From assembly GCF_003721595.1 (NCBI RefSeq), contig NZ_RJJR01000001.1:372001-436000 (forward strand): DNA of 64,000 nt, given 5' to 3'. Shown one piece after another: positions 25,039-33,157 of the stretch. The DNA comes from Hanamia caeni. GTDB taxonomy: Bacteria; Bacteroidota; Bacteroidia; Chitinophagales; Chitinophagaceae. The notes under the pieces are model-generated. The model did no database searches and was not told the DNA's origin. It saw nothing but the letters and a program-made list of their open reading frames with translations. Made by a program: the position numbers and the translations under genes. Position 1 is the stretch's first letter. Each line of letters begins with the position of its first letter.

Positions 25039-25815
25039 ATGCGGACACTTTCACAAAATCTGGACGAGCTATTTTTAGACACCGTTCTAGAATTGACAGA
25101 GCTTTCTTCTTTTAAAACGAGCACCGAGGCCGGGTATGAGTTAATGGAGAAAAAGTATAAGGAACGATATCAAGCCCTTTTAGACAACTTGTCTAATTCA
25201 GGCAAACGTACTTTTTTGGACTTGATAAGAATTAAGCTTTCTGTAACTCAAGATGGACTTCATAATTTGGAAGGAAAAAAAGAACAATTTATTTATAGGA
25301 TTAACAAGTCTCTTATTATTCATGCGTGTTCCGTATTTGATTACTTTCTAAACCAAACGCTATTTCTTATTCTCTCCAACAATCCTCAACTTCTTTCTAA
25401 CGAAAAGAGAACTATTCAATATCATGAATTGGTCAAGTACTCAAAGGAAGAGTTGATACAATCAACAATAGAACGGTTTATACATGAACTTTCTTACAAA
25501 AGCATTTCAGAAAGAATTAGGCAAATGAATTCAATGTTTAATCTAGAACTTGATTTTACAGAAATACAACAACCTGATATCTTTTTTTCCTCAAATATTA
25601 ATTTAATTGAATTGACGGAGATTTTTTCGATTAGAAATATAATTATTCATAATCAAGGAATCGTAAATAAACTTTTTGTTGACAATAATACAAGTTCAAA
25701 ATACAAAGTTGGCGACCAAATTAATTTAGACTCTGACAGAATTGAAAAATACACCTTAGGACTTTCCAAGTATGCCTCGAGTATAAGCAGACAGACAATG
25801 ATGAACTTTCATTGA
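25039..25815 (+). CDS. HEPN-domain protein (RiboL-PSP/MAE_28990-like)
   Basis: This 258-residue all-helical protein has SLIIHACSVFDYFLNQTLF at about 91-109 and the HEPN signature RNIIIHNQG with R199 and H204 (RX4H). The layout resembles the larger HEPN families found in abortive-infection and toxin-like systems, where R and H form an RNase active site at the dimer interface. No nucleotidyltransferase or other partner is next to it, so it appears as a single-gene unit. The flanks are long intergenic stretches with repeats, as expected for an acquired cassette. A hairpin follows its stop. Confidence 0.72.
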   Translation: MRTLSQNLDELFLDTVLELTELSSFKTSTEAGYELMEKKYKERYQALLDNLSNSGKRTFLDLIRIKLSVTQDGLHNLEGKKEQFIYRINKSLIIHACSVFDYFLNQTLFLILSNNPQLLSNEKRTIQYHELVKYSKEELIQSTIERFIHELSYKSISERIRQMNSMFNLELDFTEIQQPDIFFSSNINLIELTEIFSIRNIIIHNQGIVNKLFVDNNTSSKYKVGDQINLDSDRIEKYTLGLSKYASSISRQTMMNFH

Positions 25816-25845
25816 CTTCATATTCGTCCAAGCCCTTCACTAGCG

Positions 25846-25884
25846 CAAGCTTTGTAGTTTAACAATGAGTGTTAAATAAGCTTG
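25846..25884 (+). terminator. Hairpin after the HEPN gene
   Basis: CAAGCTT (25846-25852) pairs with AAGCTTG (25878-25884), and an inner TTAACA pairs with TGTTAA. It starts 31 bases after the HEPN stop. No T-run follows, so termination is inferred from position. Confidence 0.4.
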
Positions 25885-25913
25885 TGTCGTATCTTACTTA
25901 AAAATTATCATTG

Positions 25914-25946
25914 CAGTAAACAAACAAATCCGCTCCGTTTCTATTC
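25914..25946 (-). repeat. Dispersed motif copy c
   Basis: The minus strand reads GAATAGAAAC, seven bases, then ATTTGTTTGTTTACTG: 33 bases in all, the same length and layout as the best copies at 28.2 and 62.4 kb. Confidence 0.55.
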
Positions 25947-26105
25947 TCTTCCAGTTATGCTATAGCCAACCAATCTAAACTAAATCAGGGAGTACAAACT
26001 CAAGACAGCTTTTAAATTTTAAGTTTACTAAGAACAGCAAGAGATATAGTGTTGGAAGGAATGCAAGTAAAAAGTATCTTAGAAAAATTATTCAGGAGAC
26101 TGTGG

Positions 26106-26151
26106 GACTTGGGGACTTTATCGCGGAATGAAGTCACAAAGTCACCAAGTC
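26106..26151 (+). repeat. Inverted repeat upstream of the four-helix-bundle gene
   Basis: GACTTGGGGACTTT (26106-26119) pairs with AAAGTCACCAAGTC (26138-26151) over 14 bases with one mismatch and an 18-base loop. The right side is built of three AAGTCAC units. It ends 28 bases before the gene start. Confidence 0.6.
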
Positions 26152-26179
26152 ACCCGGCAAAAGCAAAAGACAAAACAAT

Positions 26180-26749
26180 ATGGCAACCGACTACCACAAA
26201 GAAGGCTTTATCCCGCTTCATGGCGGCTATCGTAATTTGATAACTTATCAGAAATCAGAAATAATATACGATGGTACTGTTTACTTCTGCGAACACTTTT
26301 TTCAGAAATATGATAGAACGATTGGGCAAATGGTCCAAGCTGCACGTTCCGGTAAGCAAAATATCGCTGAAGCAAGCCTGGCTTCCGGCACTTCGAAGGA
26401 AACAGAAATCAAACTCACCAATGTTGCACGTGCAAGTTTAGGAGAACTGCTAATTGATTATGAAGATTATTTAAGAACCAAAAAATTAAAACAATGGAAA
26501 AGAAATGACATTCTTTCTTTAAGATTTGATGAATTAAATAAAACACCCAACGCCACCTACGAAACTTTTAAAAAAGCCATTGAACATAGCAATCCTGAAA
26601 TTAGTGCGAATTTTCTAAGATGTCTAATCAATGTAACCATGTACCTGCTGGGGCAGCAAATAAAAGCTCTGGAAACAATCTTTGTCAAAGAAGGCGGATT
26701 AAGAGAAAAGATGACGAAGGCAAGAATTCAGCAAAGAAATAAAAAGTAA
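26180..26749 (+). CDS. Four-helix-bundle protein (bIVS/S23 family relative)
   Basis: This 189-residue helical protein has YDGTVYFCEHFFQKYDR, GQMVQAARSGKQNIAEAS, ASLGELLIDYEDYLR and LRCLINVTMYLLGQQI, matching the bacterial four-helix-bundle family related to proteins encoded in 23S rRNA intervening sequences and to the Avd proteins of diversity-generating retroelements. It carries a longer C-terminal tail, which fits the suffix-domain subgroup. Its function is unknown; members are thought to bind nucleic acid. An inverted repeat lies just upstream, but no rRNA or reverse transcriptase gene is nearby. Confidence 0.85.
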   Translation: MATDYHKEGFIPLHGGYRNLITYQKSEIIYDGTVYFCEHFFQKYDRTIGQMVQAARSGKQNIAEASLASGTSKETEIKLTNVARASLGELLIDYEDYLRTKKLKQWKRNDILSLRFDELNKTPNATYETFKKAIEHSNPEISANFLRCLINVTMYLLGQQIKALETIFVKEGGLREKMTKARIQQRNKK

Positions 26750-26814
26750 GGAATGAACGGGTCATCAATAAATGTCACTTTTAATTATCTTTAGCCAATA
26801 CAATTTCAATTTCT

Positions 26815-27969
26815 ATGAATAATCAAAACAAACCCAGGAGGCAATTTTTAAAAGATTCAGTGAAAGCCTCCGGCTTAATGATCATGTCGCCTTTGATTCC
26901 TAAAATAACATCCGCGGCAACCGTCGGAAAACAAAAGCAAATAATTACTGCGCCCAACCGCATAAAATTTGCAGTAATCAACATAAACCATTCGCATATT
27001 TATGGAATGGCCAATGCCATTAAAAGAGGCGGTGGCGAATTAGTAGCGTTGTATGCCAAAGAACCCGATCTAACGGCTGCGTTTCTGAAAGCCTTTCCCG
27101 AGGCGAAACTGGCAAAGAGCGAAAATGAAATTTTAGAAGACCCTGCCATTCAATTGGTGTTAAGCTCAGGCATACCGGACGAAAGAGCGCCCTTAGGCAT
27201 TCGCGTAATGCAGCATGGCAAAGATTATTTAAGCGATAAGCCAGGTATCACCTCTTTAGAACAAATGGCCGAAGTAAAAAAAGTTCAAAAAGAAACCAAG
27301 CGAATTTACTCCATCATGTATAGCGAGCGGTTTGAAAATAAGGCCACAGAAAAAGCAAGCCAGTTGGTAAAGGCGGGCGTCATTGGGCCGGTAATTCAAA
27401 CGGTGAACCTGGCACCGCATAGAATCGGTAAGGTGAGGCCCGATTGGTTTTGGGATAAAAAAAGATATGGTGGCATTCTTACAGACATTGGTTCTCATCA
27501 ATTCGATCAGTACCTGCACTTTACCGGCACTACCGAAGCACAGGTTTTACTATCGCAGGTAGGAAATGTTCATCACCCAGACAAACCTTTATTTGAAGAT
27601 TTTGGCGATGTGATGCTAAGCGGAAATGGCGGCACCGGTTATATACGGGTTGACTGGTTTACACCGGATGCCTTAGATACCTGGGGTGACGGAAGGTTAA
27701 CCATATTGGGAACGGATGGCTATATCGAGGTAAGAAAAAACACGGATATCCTTTCCGGAAATAAAGGCGGCAATCAATTGTACCTGGCAAACAATAAAGA
27801 AATGCTACACATAGATTGTAACGATGTGGTATTGCCATTCGGCCCTTTGTTTGTGGATGATGTGGTTAACAGAACTGAAACAGCGATGACGCAGGCACAT
27901 TGTTTTCTTGCCACCGAATTAGCATTGAAAGCACAAAAAAATGCGCGGGTGATGGCATTGAAGAAATAG
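26815..27969 (+). CDS. Gfo/Idh/MocA-family oxidoreductase with Tat signal
   Basis: This 384-residue protein opens with a twin-arginine motif (RRQFLKDS) and a hydrophobic stretch ending SAA, indicating Tat export. A Rossmann domain (about 50-170) includes NINHSHIYGMANAIKRGGG and the family motif DYLSDKPGITS, where K is the expected catalytic Lys. A C-terminal Gfo-type domain includes LTDIGSHQFDQYL. Such periplasmic oxidoreductases act on sugars or cyclitols with NAD(P); the substrate is unknown. It is a stand-alone gene. Confidence 0.92.
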   Translation: MNNQNKPRRQFLKDSVKASGLMIMSPLIPKITSAATVGKQKQIITAPNRIKFAVININHSHIYGMANAIKRGGGELVALYAKEPDLTAAFLKAFPEAKLAKSENEILEDPAIQLVLSSGIPDERAPLGIRVMQHGKDYLSDKPGITSLEQMAEVKKVQKETKRIYSIMYSERFENKATEKASQLVKAGVIGPVIQTVNLAPHRIGKVRPDWFWDKKRYGGILTDIGSHQFDQYLHFTGTTEAQVLLSQVGNVHHPDKPLFEDFGDVMLSGNGGTGYIRVDWFTPDALDTWGDGRLTILGTDGYIEVRKNTDILSGNKGGNQLYLANNKEMLHIDCNDVVLPFGPLFVDDVVNRTETAMTQAHCFLATELALKAQKNARVMALKK

Positions 27970-28170
27970 GCTTTGTAAAGGATTGCAGCAGTCCGTGAAC
28001 AGCTTATTTTTACATGCCAGCAGAATACAAATTAGTCTTATTTATTGCTTCACTCCTGCTGTAGCTGGCATCTCCGCCAACTACCGTAAATCCTTAAACT
28101 CAGTACAAAGATATTTTAAAATGTTCGCGTGAACGCTAACATCAGCAACAGGACACTAACGTCAGCAGCA

Positions 28171-28203
28171 GAATAAAAATCCTCCTTATTTATCCGTTTA
28201 CTG
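28171..28203 (+). repeat. Dispersed motif copy d (reference copy)
   Basis: The motif is GAATAAAAATCC, then TCCTT, then ATTTATCCGTTTACTG: 33 bases. Just before it, CACTAACGTCAGCAGCAG repeats the earlier CGCTAACATCAGCAACAG at 28134. The rest of 27970-28337 shows no gene. Confidence 0.6.
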
Positions 28204-28284
28204 TCAATGGTAAAAATTGCTCTTTCATTTGCCGACATAAACTTATCTTTTACCGATAATACGTTCAGGTAAACCTAAATACAC

Positions 28285-28315
28285 TTTACAGCAAAGCGCC
28301 ACACCATTAATTTTG
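28285..28315 (+). promoter_or_regulatory. Promoter of the LiaF-like operon
   Basis: TTTA (28285-28288), 19 bases, then TAATTTTG (28308-28315) is close to the Bacteroidota consensus TTTG-N19-TAnnTTTG. It lies 22 bases before the ATG at 28338. Confidence 0.55.
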
Positions 28316-28337
28316 CTAATCAATTAAAAAAAGAAAT

Positions 28338-29165
28338 ATGGACCAGAATGAGATGAATCCGGAGAACCAGCGAAATACAGAAATTGACAGAAAGATAAAT
28401 CAATCAAGAATCAGCGGGGGCGTTTTCTTATTATTAATAGGTGTTTTATTACTCGCTTATAAGATGGGTGCGCCCATCCCCGGCTGGGTGTTTACATGGC
28501 CTGTGCTTCTGATAGCCATTGGCTTATTTATAGGCATCAAAAGCAAGTTTCACAACCCCGGCTCTTTTATCATGATTTTGATAGGCAGCATTTTTTTTAT
28601 TGACCAATCCGTTCCGGGAATCAACCTGCAAAATTATATTGCGCCTATAATTTTAATCTGCCTGGGCGTGTTGTTTATCGTGAGGCCGCAAAAACACCAT
28701 CCCTGCATGCGCCAGCGAAAAATGCGCCTGAAAAATCAATGGCAAAGAAATAATTTTGATACGCCTCCTTCTTTTGATGCGCCCGGAAAACCTTTTGAAT
28801 CGCAAAATATTGGTGCAGAATACAACGAGCAATATCTTGATGTAAATGCGATATTGGGTGGCGTCAAGAAAAATGTGCAGTCAAAAAATTTTAAAGGAGG
28901 CGAAATTGTATGTTTTATGGGAGGCGCGGAAATCAGCTTTATGCAGGCTGATATTCAGCAACCGGTGGTTCTGGAAGTAAACACCGTTTTTGGAGGTACC
29001 AAATTAATCATTCCGGGAAATTGGGAAGTGCAAACAGAAGTAGCTGCGGTATTTGGCGGCGTGGAAGACAAACGCAATTTTCAAAACCAGAATCCCGACA
29101 GCAACAAGAAAATTATTCTGAAAGGCTCCTGCCTGTTTGGCGGAGTGGAAATCAACAATTACTAA
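28338..29165 (+). CDS. LiaF-like membrane protein
   Basis: This 275-residue protein has four short membrane segments (about 28-118, DUF5668-like: SGGVFLLLIGVLLLAYKMG, WPVLLIAIGLFIG) and a C-terminal LiaF-type beta domain (about 170-275) with repeated GG motifs: AILGGVKK, CFMGGAEIS, TVFGGTKLIIP and AVFGGVEDKR. LiaF proteins sense or restrain envelope-stress two-component systems in Firmicutes. Here the gene heads an operon with DUF4288, a LytS-type kinase and a LytTR regulator, supporting a similar role. Confidence 0.88.
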   Translation: MDQNEMNPENQRNTEIDRKINQSRISGGVFLLLIGVLLLAYKMGAPIPGWVFTWPVLLIAIGLFIGIKSKFHNPGSFIMILIGSIFFIDQSVPGINLQNYIAPIILICLGVLFIVRPQKHHPCMRQRKMRLKNQWQRNNFDTPPSFDAPGKPFESQNIGAEYNEQYLDVNAILGGVKKNVQSKNFKGGEIVCFMGGAEISFMQADIQQPVVLEVNTVFGGTKLIIPGNWEVQTEVAAVFGGVEDKRNFQNQNPDSNKKIILKGSCLFGGVEINNY

Positions 29166-29198
29166 TACAATCAATTCTCAACCTTAAACCCTGATTTT

Positions 29199-29558
29199 AT
29201 GAAATGGTACCTTGCAAAACTCGTTTTCAGAATTATCTGCGGCGAAGGAAATCATACGCCGCAATTTGATGAACAACTCCGGCTTCTTTTTGCCGAAAAT
29301 GAGATGCACGCTTTTCAAAAGGCACGAATACTTGGCGATTCAGAAGAAGATAATTTTTTAAATAATGAACAAAAGCCTGTTCACTGGAAATTTATTGATG
29401 TTTCTGAATTACATCCGCTGAATGAACTGATAGATGGCGCCGAAATTTATTCACGCATCAATGAAGATGAGGACGCAGATGAATACGTGAAAATCACAAA
29501 AAAACGGGCAAAATATCTTCATGAAAAATGCCTGGAAAATACTTTTGAAATGATATAA
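29199..29558 (+). CDS. DUF4288 domain protein
   Basis: This 119-residue soluble acidic protein begins MKWYLAKLVFRIICGEG, with FAENEMHAFQKARILG and VHWKFIDVSELHPL, the DUF4288 pattern. Its function is unknown. It sits 33 bases after the LiaF-like gene and 10 bases before the histidine kinase, within one transcription unit, so it may modulate that signalling pathway. Confidence 0.8.
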   Translation: MKWYLAKLVFRIICGEGNHTPQFDEQLRLLFAENEMHAFQKARILGDSEEDNFLNNEQKPVHWKFIDVSELHPLNELIDGAEIYSRINEDEDADEYVKITKKRAKYLHEKCLENTFEMI

Positions 29559-29568
29559 AGTTTTAGGC

Positions 29569-30603
29569 TTGAAGTCAATATTATCTGAAAAAAATTTACG
29601 GGTATTTTTTGCTGCATGGTGGTCGCTCTGCCTGGTGATCCAATATTTTGTATTGAAACAATTGAACATAGACGATAAGCACGCAGCTACCGACACCATT
29701 GTGTGTATTATTTTGCTGGCCGCCGGAAGCATTTTTATCAGCAATAATTTGAAATACTATTTGCCAAGAAAAGAAAAATATTGGTACATCATTGTGATTA
29801 GTGTTACGGTGGGGCTTTTATGGTATCTCGCCCAGCGCGGAATTTTATACCTGGTATTGCAGAGCGATGATCCCTACAATGACTTTATCCGCGATACAGG
29901 CCTTATACGATTTGGTGCCGGGTTTTTGTTATTGAGCACTATCAGCATGTTTAGCCTCATGTGGTACGGGCAGCAGGAATACACGGAAATGATTAACAGG
30001 AAAACAGAAACTGAAAAGTTATCTAAAGAAGCGGAGTTATATAAGCTCAGGAGCCAGTTTCAGCCTCACTTTCTTTTTAACAGCCTTAATTCTATAAGCG
30101 CACTTATCGGTTCAGATCCCGGAAAAGCAAGGAATATGATTTACCAGCTCAGCGATTTTTTGCGGGGCACGCTGAGGCAGGAAGAGCATCAATGGATTCC
30201 GCTGGAGTTGGAAATGCAATATTTGCGCTTATACCTGGAAATTGAAAAAGTGCGTTTTGGACACAGGTTGCAAACCGAAACCAAAATAAATGAAGATGCA
30301 TTAAATTTACAATTGCCCGCATTGATATTGCAGCCGGTGGTGGAAAATGCGATTAAATTTGGATTGTACGACACCACAGGCGAAGTGCTAATTAAAATTG
30401 AAGCAGAAAAGAACGAGTCCAATTTAAAAGTGATTGTTGAAAATCCTTTTGACCCCGAAACTACAGACCCCGCAAAGGGCACAGGATTTGGGCTCCGCTC
30501 CATTCAGCGGCGATTGTTTTTATTATTTGCAAGAAATGATCTTTTAAAAGCAACTACTCAGCAAAATACTTTTACCACCACTATTATAATTCCCCAACTG
30601 TAA
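29569..30603 (+). CDS. LytS-type sensor histidine kinase
   Basis: A TTG start at 29569, 10 bases after the DUF4288 stop, gives 344 residues. Four membrane segments (about 8-135) are followed by a His_kinase domain with SQFQPHFLFNSLNSIS (phospho-acceptor H167), an N-box QPVVENAIKFG and the ATP-lid glycines GTGFGLRSIQRR. The short membrane input without a large periplasmic domain is typical of kinases that sense within the membrane, consistent with the LiaF-like partner encoded upstream. The response regulator gene follows after 33 bases. Confidence 0.93.
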   Translation: MKSILSEKNLRVFFAAWWSLCLVIQYFVLKQLNIDDKHAATDTIVCIILLAAGSIFISNNLKYYLPRKEKYWYIIVISVTVGLLWYLAQRGILYLVLQSDDPYNDFIRDTGLIRFGAGFLLLSTISMFSLMWYGQQEYTEMINRKTETEKLSKEAELYKLRSQFQPHFLFNSLNSISALIGSDPGKARNMIYQLSDFLRGTLRQEEHQWIPLELEMQYLRLYLEIEKVRFGHRLQTETKINEDALNLQLPALILQPVVENAIKFGLYDTTGEVLIKIEAEKNESNLKVIVENPFDPETTDPAKGTGFGLRSIQRRLFLLFARNDLLKATTQQNTFTTTIIIPQL

Positions 30604-30636
30604 TCCGTTAGCCAGGGAGAATAGAAAATAAAAACG

Positions 30637-31365
30637 ATGAAAACAATTATTATAGATGACGAGCCACTGGCAAGAAATATAGTAAAGGAATATCTTCAAA
30701 AGTTTACCGGGCTTGAATTGGTTTCAGAATGCAAGGACGGTTTTGAAGGAATAAAAGCGATCCAGCAATACCAACCCGATTTAATTTTTCTTGATATCCA
30801 GATGCCGAAAATTAATGGTTTTGAAATGCTGGAGCTTATCGAAAATCCGCCCTCTGTTATCTTCACGACTGCATTTGATGAATATGCAATCAAAGCGTTT
30901 GAATCTAATGCCATTGATTATTTATTAAAACCCTTCAGCAAAGAACGGTTTGAAAAAGCAGTTCAGAAATTTGAATCGCAACAGAATAATGCTGCCGTGG
31001 AAAAGGCTATAGAAACAGCCGCGGAATCGCCCATTCAGCAAGACCGCGTGGTGGTGAAAGATGGTAGTAAAATTAAAATCATCCCGGTTCACCAGATTCA
31101 TTTTTTGGAGGCTGCTGATGATTATGTAAAGATTGTGAGCAAGGATGGCAACTTCTTAAAGAAGCGCACCATGGCCTTCTTTGAAAAATCGCTCAGCCAG
31201 CATCGTTTTGCGCGCGTACATCGCTCCTATATTGTAAATACGCAATTAATCACGCGCATTGATGCGTATGAAAAAGACAGTCATCTGGTGTTATTGTCAA
31301 CAGGAGAAAAAATTCCGGTAAGCAAAGCAGGTTATTCCCGGCTGAAAGAAATGCTGGGCATCTGA
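30637..31365 (+). CDS. LytTR-family response regulator
   Basis: This 242-residue protein has a receiver domain (1-115) with acidic pocket D7-D8, phospho-acceptor D53 in LIFLDIQMPK and a conserved Lys in YLLKPFSKE. A LytTR DNA-binding domain (about 140-242) contains IHFLEAADDYVKIV and RVHRSYIVN. It is the partner of the kinase 33 bases upstream. LytTR regulators bind paired direct repeats; the operon promoter region may contain such sites, but I could not assign one. Confidence 0.95.
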   Translation: MKTIIIDDEPLARNIVKEYLQKFTGLELVSECKDGFEGIKAIQQYQPDLIFLDIQMPKINGFEMLELIENPPSVIFTTAFDEYAIKAFESNAIDYLLKPFSKERFEKAVQKFESQQNNAAVEKAIETAAESPIQQDRVVVKDGSKIKIIPVHQIHFLEAADDYVKIVSKDGNFLKKRTMAFFEKSLSQHRFARVHRSYIVNTQLITRIDAYEKDSHLVLLSTGEKIPVSKAGYSRLKEMLGI

Positions 31366-31407
31366 TTATTCAAAAAATAAATTAAGGGAATTTGTTGCTT
31401 TACTGGC

Positions 31408-31536
31408 ATTTCGACAAGCTCAATGTGACAAGGCTCAATATTTCGACGGGCTCAATATGACAAGCTCAATGTGGCAATCGCCGGATAAACAAATCTGTCA
31501 TATTGAGCTTGTCGAAATATAGACAGATTTGTTTAT
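31408..31536. repeat. Compound palindromic element between convergent genes
   Basis: Two nested inverted repeats are present. A 23-base arm (31408-31430, ATTTCGACAAGCTCAATGTG onwards) pairs with 31496-31518, 22 of 23 matching. A perfect 15-base arm, ATAAACAAATCTGTC (31485-31499), pairs with 31522-31536. Two further partial copies of the CGACAAGCTCAAT unit lie inside. The two pairings overlap and are mutually exclusive. The unit resembles the widespread extragenic TTCGACAAGCTCA palindromes. The element lies between the regulator and SIMPL genes, where a bidirectional terminator would be expected. Confidence 0.8.
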
Positions 31537-31565
31537 TAAAACTATGTTTATTAAAACTATTACAA

Positions 31566-32261
31566 CTAAGGTTTCAAAATAAATTTAGCGTTCACGTTAG
31601 AAGAAACTTCTATTTTTTCAAAATCAATTTGTGGAAGTGCCTCGGCTGAATCGCTGGCTTGATACAAATTCAATTTTGCTTCTCTTGCCAATGGACGAAT
31701 CGGGTACACTTCATTATCTGAAATAAAAATTGCCGGCCCAATGCCTTGCTGCAAAGGCTTTGTAAGCGCTATTGCCCTCAACTTTGCATTTTCAATCGCC
31801 TTAGTGCGCATAATATTTTTCATTTCTTCCATCTTAGAATAATCCACATGATCAATAGAGCTGTTTGAAATTCCCAAATCTTCCAGCTTAATAAATACTT
31901 TGGTGGCAGTAACTGCATCCTTTACTTTGAGCATATAGTCTTTGGATTTCATAATATCCTTGCTCTTCAAAAAATAGGTTTTAAAATTACTGGACAGATC
32001 GCTGGTGGTAAGATTTTTTTCGACATCAATGCCCATCGCTTTTAAAGCGTCAAACATTTTTCTTTCCAGTTCTTCAACAGATGTTTTATTTTTTGTATCT
32101 TTTTCCGAGATATTTATTTTGATATAAATTTCATCCGGCGTTACCAAAGTATCCGCACTGCCTGCCACCTCAACATAAGGCTGATCAATAAAAGATTTCA
32201 TCTGCGCCTGGCCCGCAAATACAAGTGCAACAAAGAATAGAGTTAAATTAATTTGTTTCAT
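31566..32261 (-). CDS. SIMPL-domain periplasmic protein
   Basis: A signal peptide (residues 1-19, ending AGQAQ) leads a 231-residue protein with the SIMPL (DUF541) pattern: YVEVAGSADTLVTPDEIYIKI, then ALKAMGIDVEKNLTTSD, KDAVTATKVFIKLEDLGI, and a C-terminal ISSNVNAKFIL-type strand (EVSSNVNAKF). The family forms oligomeric periplasmic or outer-membrane-associated assemblies of uncertain role. Convergent with the LytTR operon. Confidence 0.9.
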   Translation of the reverse strand: MKQINLTLFFVALVFAGQAQMKSFIDQPYVEVAGSADTLVTPDEIYIKINISEKDTKNKTSVEELERKMFDALKAMGIDVEKNLTTSDLSSNFKTYFLKSKDIMKSKDYMLKVKDAVTATKVFIKLEDLGISNSSIDHVDYSKMEEMKNIMRTKAIENAKLRAIALTKPLQQGIGPAIFISDNEVYPIRPLAREAKLNLYQASDSAEALPQIDFEKIEVSSNVNAKFILKP

Positions 32262-32387
32262 ACAATTGTTTTTTAAGTCTGATTAAAAATATTTAAATCC
32301 CTTCTTAGACGCACGAACTAAAAAAATTCAGTTAAGAATCTGTTATTTAAAGTTTTTTATTATTTGTTATTTTTCGGAAGATTACGG

Positions 32388-33122
32388 TTAGGGATACACG
32401 ATTTTTATACCAAAAACCTTTGCGAAATTTCTTTTTATTTTTTCCTTGGCTTCCTGATAATCTACTTTATAGCCCAGCTCTTTTTCGATGGAGGTAACTT
32501 GCTTATTAACAATACCACATGGTATGATGTTGTTGAAAAAACTCAAATCTGTATTTACATTCAACGCAAAGCCGTGCATTGTAATCCAGCGGCTGCAACG
32601 GATACCCATGGCGCAAATCTTCCTTTCCTTTCCGGGAATTTCAGGTTGAATCCATACACCGGTTTCACCGGGGCTGCGGTCGCCCTTGATGTTGTATTCC
32701 TGCAGCGTCAGAATAATCACCTCTTCCAGGCTGCGCATGTATTTTCCTATATCAGTAAAAAACTTTTCAAGGTCAAGAATGGGATATCCTACAATTTGCT
32801 GCAACCCGTGAAAAGTAATATCTCCGCCCCTGTTGGTTTTAAAAAATTCAATTTCCTTTTCCTCCATTTCGTGTTCGCTCATCAGCACATTTTCCATGTG
32901 CCCGCTTTTGCCTAACGTATACACCGAAGGATGTTCGCAGAAAAGAAAATAATTTTTTGTAGGCAATTCAAATGGGCTGCCAGGCGCTTGCCCATTCTTT
33001 GCTGCATTACGGGCCAGCGATTTTATCTCCAGGTTCTTCTTTACCAACGCTTCCTGGTAATCCCATGCATCTTTATAATGAACGACCCTGAGATCTTCAA
33101 AAATGACTTCCTGTTTTTCCAA
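32388..33122 (-). CDS. lipB: Lipoyl(octanoyl) transferase LipB
   Basis: LipB transfers octanoyl from acyl carrier protein to lipoyl domains. Motifs: RGGDITFHGLQQIVGYPI (the GG.I.HG.GQ motif), then KICAMGIRCSRWITMHGFAL with the catalytic Lys, and IIPCGI with the catalytic Cys. I prefer the TTG at 33122 (LEKQEVIFEDLRVVHY, 244 residues). The longer TTG start at 33143 overlaps a perfect -7 promoter box and would begin within it. No lipA is adjacent. Confidence 0.93.
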   Translation of the reverse strand: MEKQEVIFEDLRVVHYKDAWDYQEALVKKNLEIKSLARNAAKNGQAPGSPFELPTKNYFLFCEHPSVYTLGKSGHMENVLMSEHEMEEKEIEFFKTNRGGDITFHGLQQIVGYPILDLEKFFTDIGKYMRSLEEVIILTLQEYNIKGDRSPGETGVWIQPEIPGKERKICAMGIRCSRWITMHGFALNVNTDLSFFNNIIPCGIVNKQVTSIEKELGYKVDYQEAKEKIKRNFAKVFGIKIVYP

Positions 33123-33140
33123 TACAAAAATTTTAATTTG

Positions 33141-33148
33141 CAAAGATA
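33141..33148 (-). promoter_or_regulatory. -7 promoter box of lipB
   Basis: The minus strand reads TATCTTTG, a perfect TAnnTTTG match, 18 bases before the TTG start at 33122. It decides against the upstream start. Confidence 0.5.
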
Positions 33149-33157
33149 AGAGGAATG

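Noticed and set aside
26049..26240. 63-residue frame before the four-helix-bundle gene
   Set aside because: It crosses the 14-base inverted repeat and overlaps the real gene in another frame; the translation has no family features.
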